Source: Allorhizobium pseudoryzae (GTDB lineage Bacteria; Pseudomonadota; Alphaproteobacteria; Rhizobiales; Rhizobiaceae). From it: DNA of 64,000 nt. Positions 7,369-13,669 of the stretch are shown here, one piece after another. The stretch lies in the NCBI RefSeq assembly GCF_011046245.1, contig NZ_CP049241.1:3364001-3428000 (forward strand), read 5' to 3'. Position 1 is the stretch's first letter, and each line of letters opens with the position of its first letter. Under the pieces are notes generated by a model. It was not told the origin of the DNA. It saw only the letters and a program-made list of their open reading frames with translations, and searched no databases. Position numbers and translations under genes: made by a program.

Positions 7369-8991
7369 TCATGCCGACGCCGACGCCTGCGCGTCCACCA
7401 GGTCGATACGGCTCAAGGCGGTATCAAGGCAGCGGGCGGCGGCTTCCGTCGTGCGGGCGATGTCGGAAATGACCTGATGACAATCCGCGAAGGGCGTGGC
7501 CAGCGGCATCACGGTAATCTGTCGAAGCGCCTGGTGCGCCAGCCGCACCATGGCTTGCGCTTCCCGCACGACCTCGTAGACCGCGTCGAGATCGGCCGCT
7601 TGACCGATGCGTTCGGCGGACTTTGAGACAGGCGCGGCCTCCAACTCTTGCTTACGGAAGAAAGTCAGAGCACTGCACACCAGAGGCTTGACCAAGGGAC
7701 TGGCGCAAGCAAATCCATCAAGTTCTCGAACGACCACTTCGAGCGCCAGCAAGCTTTCCGGAACACTGACAGCTGCCCCCTTCCACTCGGAAAGCACATC
7801 CATCGGGCACCCGTATGTCTCTTGATCGAAGCCCTCCGGAGGTTCGCCATCGAAGTGCGCGGCTTCATACGCGGCCATCCCGCGATGATAGTCGGCGATT
7901 GCTTGCGTAAGGCTGAGTGTGGCCGACCCAACATCAGCCGACGCATCGAGGTCCGTTGTACCGGCATCGCGGGCAGATAGCCCCTCGCCCCGCCCCTGCG
8001 CGTCCACCAGGTCAATACGGCTCAAGGCGGTATCGAGGCAGCGGGCGGCTGCTTCCGTCGTGCGGGCGATGTCGGAAATGTCCTGATGAAAATCCGCGAA
8101 GGGCGTGGCCAACGGCATCACGGCAATCTGCCGGAGCGCCTGGCGGGCAAGCCGCACCATGGCTTGCGCCTCCCTTACACCGTCATAGATCCGGTCCCTG
8201 TCAATGTTCAGCGTCTCGCTTGCGTCAAGCTTCACCACATCGGCATCATCACCGACCGGTACCTTTTCGAGAAAACCGAGTGCGGCAGACACAAGGGAGA
8301 AGATGAGAGGTGATTCTTCGAAGTCCTTTGCTTCATCTCGGACCAGCCGCAGCGCCTCCAGCGCATCAGCCATATTGGCCGCCGGACTATTCCACGCTTT
8401 CAGCGCCTCAAGCTGCGACGTCCAGGGCCGAACCTCGGTCATGTCCGGTTCGACACGGTGCAGATCTTCGGCCATTGCCCGTTCCCATGTCGCGCGGAAT
8501 GTCGCTATTGTCTCAGAAAGACCGAGCGTTGAAGTCTCGCCAGCAGACGGCACATCAGTCTTCGCTTGAAAGGATTGCTCCCGGAAAAAGGGAGCCAGAC
8601 TGCGCAACCATTCCGCCATCTCGTCGGCATATTCAGAGGCCTCCGGCGTAAAAAGCCACAGTTTGGCATCCTCGAACTTGAGAAGGCCGTCAGCCGGGCT
8701 TTTGACCGGATGTCCGTAAAACTCGAGGCGATACTTCAGCGCGTTCCTGTCGCGCTGGGCCATAGCCCTCCGGATCTGTCGAACTTCAGGCAGTTCCTCG
8801 AACAAGGCCTGCGCATAATTGCCTTTGCCATGCTCCGCCTGAAAAGCCGGCAGATGCTGCTTCCTCAGATCCTGAAGTTTTTCCTCCAAGGCGTCGAACG
8901 CGATGTTATTGAAGTCGTACTTCCACTGCAGCGCCTGCAGCCCGGGACTTGCCTCGGCAAGGGCTTTCGGTGTATTGCTGTCCATGTTCAT
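7369..8991 (-). CDS. large helical protein with an internal duplication (540 aa)
   Basis: I do not recognise a family. The protein is mostly helical and soluble, with no signal peptide. It contains two near-identical segments of about 65 residues, at about 270-333 and at the very C-terminus (473-536), each including VREAQAMVRLA and ARTTEAAARCLDTALSRID. The underlying DNA is also nearly identical, which indicates a recent duplication. Start is either the ATG at 8991 or the ATG at 8985; the latter sits better behind AGGAG. It lies between the regulators and the integrase operon. An interaction or regulatory role in the element's life cycle is possible but unproven. Confidence 0.6.
   Translation of the reverse strand: MNMDSNTPKALAEASPGLQALQWKYDFNNIAFDALEEKLQDLRKQHLPAFQAEHGKGNYAQALFEELPEVRQIRRAMAQRDRNALKYRLEFYGHPVKSPADGLLKFEDAKLWLFTPEASEYADEMAEWLRSLAPFFREQSFQAKTDVPSAGETSTLGLSETIATFRATWERAMAEDLHRVEPDMTEVRPWTSQLEALKAWNSPAANMADALEALRLVRDEAKDFEESPLIFSLVSAALGFLEKVPVGDDADVVKLDASETLNIDRDRIYDGVREAQAMVRLARQALRQIAVMPLATPFADFHQDISDIARTTEAAARCLDTALSRIDLVDAQGRGEGLSARDAGTTDLDASADVGSATLSLTQAIADYHRGMAAYEAAHFDGEPPEGFDQETYGCPMDVLSEWKGAAVSVPESLLALEVVVRELDGFACASPLVKPLVCSALTFFRKQELEAAPVSKSAERIGQAADLDAVYEVVREAQAMVRLAHQALRQITVMPLATPFADCHQVISDIARTTEAAARCLDTALSRIDLVDAQASASA
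7386..7583. repeat. direct repeat copy A inside the 540-aa gene
   Basis: About 198 bp match positions 7995-8192 in the same orientation with only scattered differences. The offset of 609 bp is a multiple of three, so the repeat preserves the reading frame and encodes the duplicated protein segment. Confidence 0.85.
7995..8192. repeat. direct repeat copy B inside the 540-aa gene
   Basis: This is the partner of 7386-7583. The match begins at CCTGCGCGTCCACCAGGTC and fades after the codons for the VREAQAMV segment. It could allow recombination that deletes 609 bp in frame. Confidence 0.85.
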
Positions 8992-9035
8992 TACTCCTTT
9001 TGGGGTGTGGTTAGAAAAGCCGACGCACGAGTTTC

Positions 9036-9209
9036 CTAGGCTCGCGGTGCGTCGGCTTTTTCGTTTTCCAGCGGATCGAACATCGCCCGATGTAAGTGAA
9101 ATACGATCTCGGCATTCATAGATCGCTGGTTCCGCTCTGCCTCTTCTTTGATTCTCGATCTCAATCCGTCAGGCATACGAACGAAATATGTCTCGCGTTC
9201 GCTTTTCAT
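9036..9209 (-). CDS. Arc-type ribbon-helix-helix repressor (57 aa)
   Basis: A minimal Arc/MetJ-fold protein: a short strand (TYFVRMPDGLRSRI) followed by two helices (KEEAERNQRSMNAEIVFHLHRA). The RSMNAEI helix is the family hallmark. The start chosen at 9209 (MKSERET) follows a GGAG box; two upstream in-frame ATGs are possible. It is divergent from a second protein of the same fold at 9313, and three copies of a palindrome lie between them. I infer autoregulation and control of the divergent promoter as the element's decision switch. Confidence 0.85.
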   Translation of the reverse strand: MKSERETYFVRMPDGLRSRIKEEAERNQRSMNAEIVFHLHRAMFDPLENEKADAPRA

Positions 9210-9224
9210 ATTCATCTCCATAGG

Positions 9225-9307
9225 TGCAAGTTGCATCTATGCATACGCTGACATAATGGGTGCATGATTGCAAGTCGCACTCATTGATTTTTTGGGTGCA
9301 AGTTGCA
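9225..9307. promoter_or_regulatory. operator cluster TGCAAGTTGCA (three copies) between divergent ribbon-helix-helix genes
   Basis: The 11-bp palindrome TGCAAGTTGCA occurs perfectly at 9225-9235 and 9297-9307 and with one mismatch at 9269-9279. The cluster fills the space between two divergent Arc-like genes, so it is very likely their shared operator. The outer sites abut the two start codons. Confidence 0.75.
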
Positions 9308-9312
9308 ATCAC

Positions 9313-9771
9313 ATGGCTATGAGTGATGAAAACAAATACCCGAGCCAGTTAGCTGAACGCTTTCAGATCCGATTGCCGGATGGGATGAGACAGATCCTCA
9401 AGGATGCCGCGGCTGAAAACGGCCGCTCGATGAATTCGGAGATCATCGTCCGGCTACAGGAGAGCTTGGAATTTCAGCAGTACGTCGCCGCACATCCGGT
9501 CCCGCCTGATGAAGTCATTGATGAATATTTTGATCGACAAGCCTCAAGCGAGCCCCTACCGGTGGCAGACGCTCCGAAGGCGGTAACGGCCAAGTCTTCG
9601 ATCGACGATATCGCTGGAGTGTGCTGGCAGATGATTGCGAGGGAGAGTAAGCCGCTGCCGCGTGATAAGATTGAAGAGCTCGAAATGCTCTACCTCAGTA
9701 TCAAGGAACGGGAAGCTGAAGACAGGCGCAAGTTCATCCAGCTCGCTAAAGATCTGCTGCGATCGCGATAA
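9313..9771 (+). CDS. Arc-type ribbon-helix-helix regulator with helical C-terminal extension
   Basis: Residues about 10-60 form an Arc-like domain (ERFQIRLPDGMRQILKDAA, then RSMNSEIIVRLQES), closely related to the divergent 57-residue protein. It continues with a linker and a charged, mostly helical C-terminal part (residues 90-152) that may mediate oligomerisation. The ATG at 9313 is preferred because the upstream frame would begin inside the operator; 9319 is also possible. Two related regulators facing each other over shared palindromes look like a Cro/CI-style switch built from Arc proteins. Confidence 0.82.
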   Translation: MAMSDENKYPSQLAERFQIRLPDGMRQILKDAAAENGRSMNSEIIVRLQESLEFQQYVAAHPVPPDEVIDEYFDRQASSEPLPVADAPKAVTAKSSIDDIAGVCWQMIARESKPLPRDKIEELEMLYLSIKEREAEDRRKFIQLAKDLLRSR

Positions 9772-9840
9772 CCCTGTTTCTGGGTGCCGATAACCTGATA
9801 TTTTCGGAACGCAGAGCGGTTCAGAAAGGTCGCTGCACCC

Positions 9841-10044
9841 ATGTCCGAAGCGCAACCAACCCAAACAACTCGCACCAGAGTCAGCGAAAAGGCGCTACGC
9901 CTTACTCTGAAGGCTATAATGGATGCCGGACTGACGATCGACAGAGTGTCAATAACAGGCGCCCGTGTCGACATTCACTGCTCGCCTGTCAGCACTGACC
10001 AGCAGGATAGCCGTCGCACAGGTTTTCAACCGGAGCCCTGGTAA
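9841..10044 (+). CDS. small protein, divergent member of a three-copy family (67 aa)
   Basis: Function unknown. The core SEKALRLTLKAIMDAGLTID followed by RVSITGARVDI has the same pattern (helix, Ala-Gly turn, beta hairpin) as the two proteins encoded at 10084-10278 and 10327-10521. It is on the opposite strand to them. Similar small proteins are frequent in rhizobial mobile DNA, but none that I know has an assigned role. Confidence 0.6.
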   Translation: MSEAQPTQTTRTRVSEKALRLTLKAIMDAGLTIDRVSITGARVDIHCSPVSTDQQDSRRTGFQPEPW

Positions 10045-10083
10045 GGCCCGATCTGAAGGCGGAAATTATTTCCGACGTGTCCT

Positions 10084-10278
10084 TCAGAAATACCCTCTGG
10101 AACTAGCCTCAAACTGATCCGGCATCAGTTCGTCTCCACTACGGGCGCGATCGCCGTTGATGACGACGGTGCCATCCGGCTCGATCCGAACGGTGCGGAT
10201 CTCGACGCCAGCCTTTTGCACCGCCTTGATTGCCCGCGTGATCGCGTCCTGCGTAAAGGGTATTGTTCGCCGTCCCAT
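10084..10278 (-). CDS. small paralogous protein, copy 1 (64 aa)
   Basis: Function unknown. It begins MGRRTIPFTQDAITRAIKAV and continues with a predicted beta hairpin (VRIEPDGTVVINGD). The neighbouring gene at 10327-10521 encodes a protein of exactly the same length and clearly homologous sequence, so the pair arose by tandem duplication. The start at 10278 is fixed by this alignment; an upstream ATG at 10326 would add 16 unrelated residues. Confidence 0.7.
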   Translation of the reverse strand: MGRRTIPFTQDAITRAIKAVQKAGVEIRTVRIEPDGTVVINGDRARSGDELMPDQFEASSRGYF

Positions 10279-10326
10279 GCTTGATCTTCCGCGTTGTCCA
10301 TTCAGCCACGCACGGTGTGCAGGCAC

Positions 10327-10521
10327 TTAGAGATAAGGCTTCGGCCGCGACACAAGTTCTGCATGCATAAGAGCGTCGTCGCTGTCGATGCAGTCGCCGT
10401 TGATGACGACGGCGCCATCCGACTCGATCCGCACGCTTCGAATCTCGATACCAGACTGTTTCACCGCGCGAATGGCACGCACCACGCTGTCCTGTGTGAA
10501 GGGTATCTTTCGCCGTCCCAT
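10327..10521 (-). CDS. small paralogous protein, copy 2 (64 aa)
   Basis: Function unknown. The sequence MGRRKIPFTQDSVVRAIRAV and the following VRIESDGAVVINGD align throughout with the product of 10084-10278. It is the first gene of this leftward group, 48 bases upstream of its paralogue. An AAGGAGGG-type box lies just before the start. Confidence 0.7.
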   Translation of the reverse strand: MGRRKIPFTQDSVVRAIRAVKQSGIEIRSVRIESDGAVVINGDCIDSDDALMHAELVSRPKPYL

Positions 10522-10903
10522 GGCCCTCCTTTCGAAGTCTTGCGGCGGTCCTTACCGGATCGCCACGCCGTCGGGAAGCATACGTGGAAGACCGCGCCGT
10601 TCACAGTAAACGCGGGACTTACTGCGTGATGATTCGGTGTTCGCCAATAAGATTTTGAAAAGACTTCGGTTTTCTTGCTTCGGAAGACGTTTCCGCTGTG
10701 TTCTCACCAAGAACGAATCAAGAAGGGCGCAGACGCAAGTGCAAAAAACGAGGAAAATCTTCCAAAATCGCACGGAAGATAAAAATATAAAGAAAAAATC
10801 TTCTACGGTCTGTGGAAATGTGGGGATGAAACACGCATTGCTTGACTCGAGTCAGCCTAATGGTTGATTAATCCTCCGTCGACGCAGAATCATCTGCGAT
10901 GAC
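10522..10903. other. AT-rich control region between divergent halves of the element
   Basis: No gene is supported here. The stretch contains several copies of GGAAGA/TCTTCC, including ATCTTCC and GGAAGAT as an inverted repeat near 10756-10781 followed by an A-rich run. It separates leftward genes (to 10521) from rightward genes (from 11054) and is a likely site for promoters and regulator binding. Confidence 0.4.
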
Positions 10904-11056
10904 CGACACGACAAAGCCGGGGGTGCAACCCCGGCTCCGTGTCGCAACCGCAACGACCTTGGAGGGCTTGCGGACGCTGTTAACACACCGGAGGAGTACT
11001 CCGTCAACGCGTTTCCTGTCAAGTTCTCCAAGGTCATATAAGGACAACTTTATATG
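10904..11056 (+). other. hairpin-rich region, possible structured RNA or leader of the 11054 gene
   Basis: Nested inverted repeats follow each other. CGACACG (10904-10910) pairs with CGTGTCG (10938-10944) around a GCCGGGG/CCCCGGC stem (10916-10935). GACCTTGGAG (10955-10964) pairs perfectly with CTCCAAGGTC (11026-11035) around a palindrome GGAGTACTCC (10993-11002). CATATAA (11035-11041) pairs with TTATATG (11050-11056) over the start codon of the next gene. The last stem would occlude or expose that start. It does not match an RNA family that I know. Confidence 0.45.
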
Positions 11057-11245
11057 ACTGCACACATGCGAAGACTGAGCTTTGACGACGCCGTGAAGGT
11101 CTGGCTCTACAGATGGAATGGGCAGTTTCAGCACCAAATTGCTGCATACTTTGGCGTAAACCAAGGGCGGATCAATGAGGTTCTGAAAGAGAAGCGTCAC
11201 GTCGGAAGCCGACAGATCGCCGCCCGAATGAGGGGGGCTTCCTGA
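11054..11245 (+). CDS. small helix-turn-helix protein (63 aa)
   Basis: The sequence FDDAVKVWLYRWNGQFQHQIAAYFGVNQGRINEVLKEKRH (quoted here in part: HQIAAYFGVNQGRINEVL) is a clear helix-turn-helix of the type found in small phage and rhizobial DNA-binding proteins. AAGGA precedes the ATG at proper spacing, inside a predicted hairpin. The stop shares one base with the next start (TGATG). It is probably a regulator of the rightward genes. Confidence 0.72.
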   Translation: MTAHMRRLSFDDAVKVWLYRWNGQFQHQIAAYFGVNQGRINEVLKEKRHVGSRQIAARMRGAS

Positions 11246-11526
11246 TGTCAGAGCACTTGCTGAAAATGATCTGCGCTGAATGCAGAATCTCTCCGCAGCT
11301 TTCGACGAACTCCGAAGGCGAAGAGTGGTGCACATGTCCCACTTGCGGAGTAGCGGACACAAAGGCGAACGCTGTCGCCGAGATGGCAGCGCATGTTACC
11401 GAAGTTAGCGCCCGTGCACTTCAGACCGGTATTCGCCGGTCACTGAGAGGCACCAAGGGCCTCAGGTTCGATGGCAAGCCGATCCCGCAGGGAAGCTATC
11501 GGTTCATTGCGGAGCTTAACTCCTGA
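11245..11526 (+). CDS. zinc-ribbon protein (93 aa)
   Basis: Function unknown. The N-terminal half has two CxxC pairs (MICAECRIS and WCTCPTCGVAD), the pattern of a zinc ribbon. The rest is a helix (NAVAEMAAHVTEVSARAL) and a basic tail. It is coupled to the upstream helix-turn-helix gene by a TGATG junction and followed by a strong hairpin, so the two genes form a closed operon. A nucleic-acid-binding or adaptor role is plausible. Confidence 0.65.
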   Translation: MSEHLLKMICAECRISPQLSTNSEGEEWCTCPTCGVADTKANAVAEMAAHVTEVSARALQTGIRRSLRGTKGLRFDGKPIPQGSYRFIAELNS

Positions 11527-11532
11527 CAGCGG

Positions 11533-11552
11533 CGGCGGGCTTCGGCCCGCCG
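11533..11552 (+). terminator. hairpin with TTCG loop after the zinc-ribbon gene
   Basis: CGGCGGGC and GCCCGCCG form a perfect 8-bp stem closed by a TTCG tetraloop, 6 bases after the stop codon. There is no U-run, so termination may be weak or the stem may protect the 3' end. Confidence 0.6.
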
Positions 11553-11701
11553 TTCACTGATGCCTGAGCCCGATGAGCACAGCCGGCACTTTGTGCTGAA
11601 GACCTTTTCGGTATGCCGTCGTAATCCGCGCTGGGGTCTGAATGGCAGCTATTGATGTGCATACAACAATCCTAATGACATCCCGCTCGGACAACGGATC
11701 A

Positions 11702-11715
11702 ATCCTGCGCAGGAT
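11702..11715. promoter_or_regulatory. 14-bp perfect palindrome upstream of the two-gene cassette
   Basis: ATCCTGCGCAGGAT is perfectly self-complementary and lies 68 bases before the start of the 315-residue protein. Its position suggests an operator that controls the cassette. Confidence 0.4.
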
Positions 11716-11782
11716 GATGAAGCCTCTTGACTCGCGCTACCTTGCGTGACGAACTTCGTGCCTAAGTTGCTAAGGGACGCGT

Positions 11783-12730
11783 ATGCTCCAGAAAAATCGT
11801 CGATACGTTCTATATTTTGACTTGTCTATGGCTCCGCATCCAGCCGATGCGCCGCCCATCGATTTGGCCGTGGTTTTGCCTGAGTTGAAGAAAAGATGCG
11901 ACAATGGCGTAGCTGTCGAGACGATTGATGCCGAGCGGAGAATAATTCGACTCAGCAATATGGCGATCGTCAAGCTGGCAGACGGCAGTGACGGAATGGC
12001 TATGCTCTTCTGTCTCGGAGACAGGGAGAAGGCTGATACTGGCGTGACAAATGTTCACACAGGGAAGGTGAGGATCTTCGAGAAAGACAATGATGAAGTG
12101 GGCGGGCTATCGGTGCACGTAGTTGCTAGAATGACCCCCGCAACGCCAGGCAGCTTTTTCTACCGTATGGTGATGGAAGATGTCCCGGGTTTCGGGAGAA
12201 CATTGATCCAGAACTTTCTTCGGTCGCAGTTCCGGGTCATTTGCGACGAATTGAGCTTCACCTTCAAGCGTAACGAAAAAAGCGAGGTAAAAACTCGCCC
12301 GATGGTCGAGCTAGTCGGTCACGCATCCGAAAAGCTGAAAAATTCGATCGCAGAAGGACGCCTACTTCACGTTGAACTGATCGATTATGTTGAACAGGAC
12401 TTTGGGTTCGACGAGGCGAAGTTCATCAAGCAGGCACGCAAAAATCTGAACCTCTCCATCTCAAAGAAACTCCCCGAAGGCGATCAACTTAGCATGGTCG
12501 AGAAAATCAAGGTATGGGCAAAGGGAGCCGGATATGAGAGCATGAGGGTCCGGTGGAAGGATCCCGAGAGCACAAAGCCCCAGAGCGCCAAGCTAGATAC
12601 TGCCAAGCAGGACGCTGGTGAAGCGTTTTTTATCCGTACGGCTGAGGTCAAATTCACAACACCGTTGCCTGATATATGCGAAACAATGAGTGGGGAACTG
12701 GTGACCGAAATGAAGAAGCTTCTGGTTTGA
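11783..12730 (+). CDS. unknown cytosolic protein, first gene of a two-gene cassette (315 aa)
   Basis: I do not recognise a family. There is no signal peptide or membrane segment. The N-terminal half looks beta-rich (YVLYFDLSMAP, then IRLSNMAIVKLADG), and the C-terminal half is mixed with charged helices (FIKQARKNLNLSISKKL). AAGGGA sits at good distance before the ATG. The next gene starts one base after its stop and encodes a four-helix membrane protein, so the two almost certainly work together. The pair is cargo of a satellite-like element, a known hotspot for anti-phage systems. The cytosolic-plus-membrane layout resembles Kiwa in general form, but I see no sequence evidence for that. Confidence 0.65.
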   Translation: MLQKNRRYVLYFDLSMAPHPADAPPIDLAVVLPELKKRCDNGVAVETIDAERRIIRLSNMAIVKLADGSDGMAMLFCLGDREKADTGVTNVHTGKVRIFEKDNDEVGGLSVHVVARMTPATPGSFFYRMVMEDVPGFGRTLIQNFLRSQFRVICDELSFTFKRNEKSEVKTRPMVELVGHASEKLKNSIAEGRLLHVELIDYVEQDFGFDEAKFIKQARKNLNLSISKKLPEGDQLSMVEKIKVWAKGAGYESMRVRWKDPESTKPQSAKLDTAKQDAGEAFFIRTAEVKFTTPLPDICETMSGELVTEMKKLLV

Positions 12731-12731
12731 T

Positions 12732-13352
12732 ATGTGGCGATTATTCGTCCCATTGAAGTATCTGCGAATTAGCCATCCGGAAAAAATCAAGTTTGACCTG
12801 GTTTTTCCGGTGGTTTTTGCGTGCTTCTTTTTCCTGCCTGTCTTCTCCTCGCAGTTTCGGGAAGATGCCCTCAAAGGCATAGACGTATTGGGGCGTTCAA
12901 GCGACCTTCTCAGCATACTCACTGGTTTCTTTGTTGCATCGCTTGCTGCTGTGGCAACTTTTGGCGGCGACGAAATGAATCAGCCAATGCCTGGTTCGAG
13001 CCCGATGTTGCTAAAACACAGCGGTAGCGCACCGCCAGAAGAGTTAACCCGTCGAAGATTTCTTTGCTTCCTATTTGGATACTTGGCCTTCACCTCCCTC
13101 GGTATATACCTCGGGGGATTTGCGTATTTTGCCGTTCAAGCATACATCTTGGAAAAATACTGGCCGGATTCAGTAATTTATTCCTTTGTCGTATTCTGGG
13201 GTTTGTACGGGCTGGCTCTCGGCAACCTACTCTCGAATACCCTACTGGGGCTGTTCTATCTGACTGATCGAATTCATCGCCCCAACCACATTGTACGATG
13301 GAAGGTCAACAGACCTGAAGATGATGGGAAAACCCCATCCAAAGTAGCTTGA
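12732..13352 (+). CDS. four-helix membrane protein, second gene of the cassette (206 aa)
   Basis: Hydrophobic segments lie at about residues 24-40, 60-78, 110-137 and 148-177. The loop between helices two and three is about 30 residues and polar (GGDEMNQPMPGSSPM), and there is a basic C-terminal tail (NHIVRWKVNRPEDDGK). No signal peptide is seen. It starts one base after the upstream gene and has no convincing ribosome binding site of its own, so translational coupling is likely. Codon use is more AT-rich than in the host genes. As inner-membrane partner of an unknown cytosolic protein it could be the effector of an abortive defence system; that is inference. Confidence 0.65.
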   Translation: MWRLFVPLKYLRISHPEKIKFDLVFPVVFACFFFLPVFSSQFREDALKGIDVLGRSSDLLSILTGFFVASLAAVATFGGDEMNQPMPGSSPMLLKHSGSAPPEELTRRRFLCFLFGYLAFTSLGIYLGGFAYFAVQAYILEKYWPDSVIYSFVVFWGLYGLALGNLLSNTLLGLFYLTDRIHRPNHIVRWKVNRPEDDGKTPSKVA

Positions 13353-13669
13353 CTTCTGTTTGCAGATTTTGGCCGGCCTGCACCTATAGCGAATTCCAGA
13401 CTGCCATTTCGACCGTCTAGTCTGCCCTCAGGCTGCCATACGAATTGCAAACCGTCTGGAACGACGCTTGCGCCCATCAACTGCCCCCATTGATGAATGT
13501 TTGTTCGGCAACCGACACAAGGGCAGACGTTGATAATGCGGCCCAACGACCTGTTGGCAGTATCTCTGGGTCTCATCCGCAAACACCAAACCGCCGGAGC
13601 CGATAAACAAGCTCCGGCGGTTCGCCTGGCGCGGGACTCCTCCATACAGGAGCCGCCATCTCGCTGCAC
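13353..13669. other. convergent intergenic region after the cassette
   Basis: The space between the rightward cassette and the leftward capsid gene carries a strong hairpin at 13589-13622. A minus-strand frame with a CPCVGC motif runs through it into the end of the membrane gene, but it lacks a ribosome binding site. I see no other gene. Confidence 0.45.
13589..13622 (-). terminator. terminator of the capsid operon
   Basis: AACCGCCGGAGC and its perfect 12-bp complement enclose a 10-base loop. On the minus strand a T-rich stretch (TTTGGTGTTT) partly overlaps the end of the stem. It lies 48 bases downstream of the capsid stop codon. Confidence 0.65.

Noticed and set aside
10552..10773. Minus-strand 73-residue frame in the AT-rich control region
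   Set aside because: It starts at a GTG without a ribosome binding site, has biased composition and overlaps the repeated GGAAGA motifs.
13274..13669. Minus-strand frame with a CPCVGC motif after the cassette
   Set aside because: It overlaps the end of the membrane-protein gene, includes the terminator stem, and has no ribosome binding site before any of its starts. A short zinc protein cannot be fully excluded.
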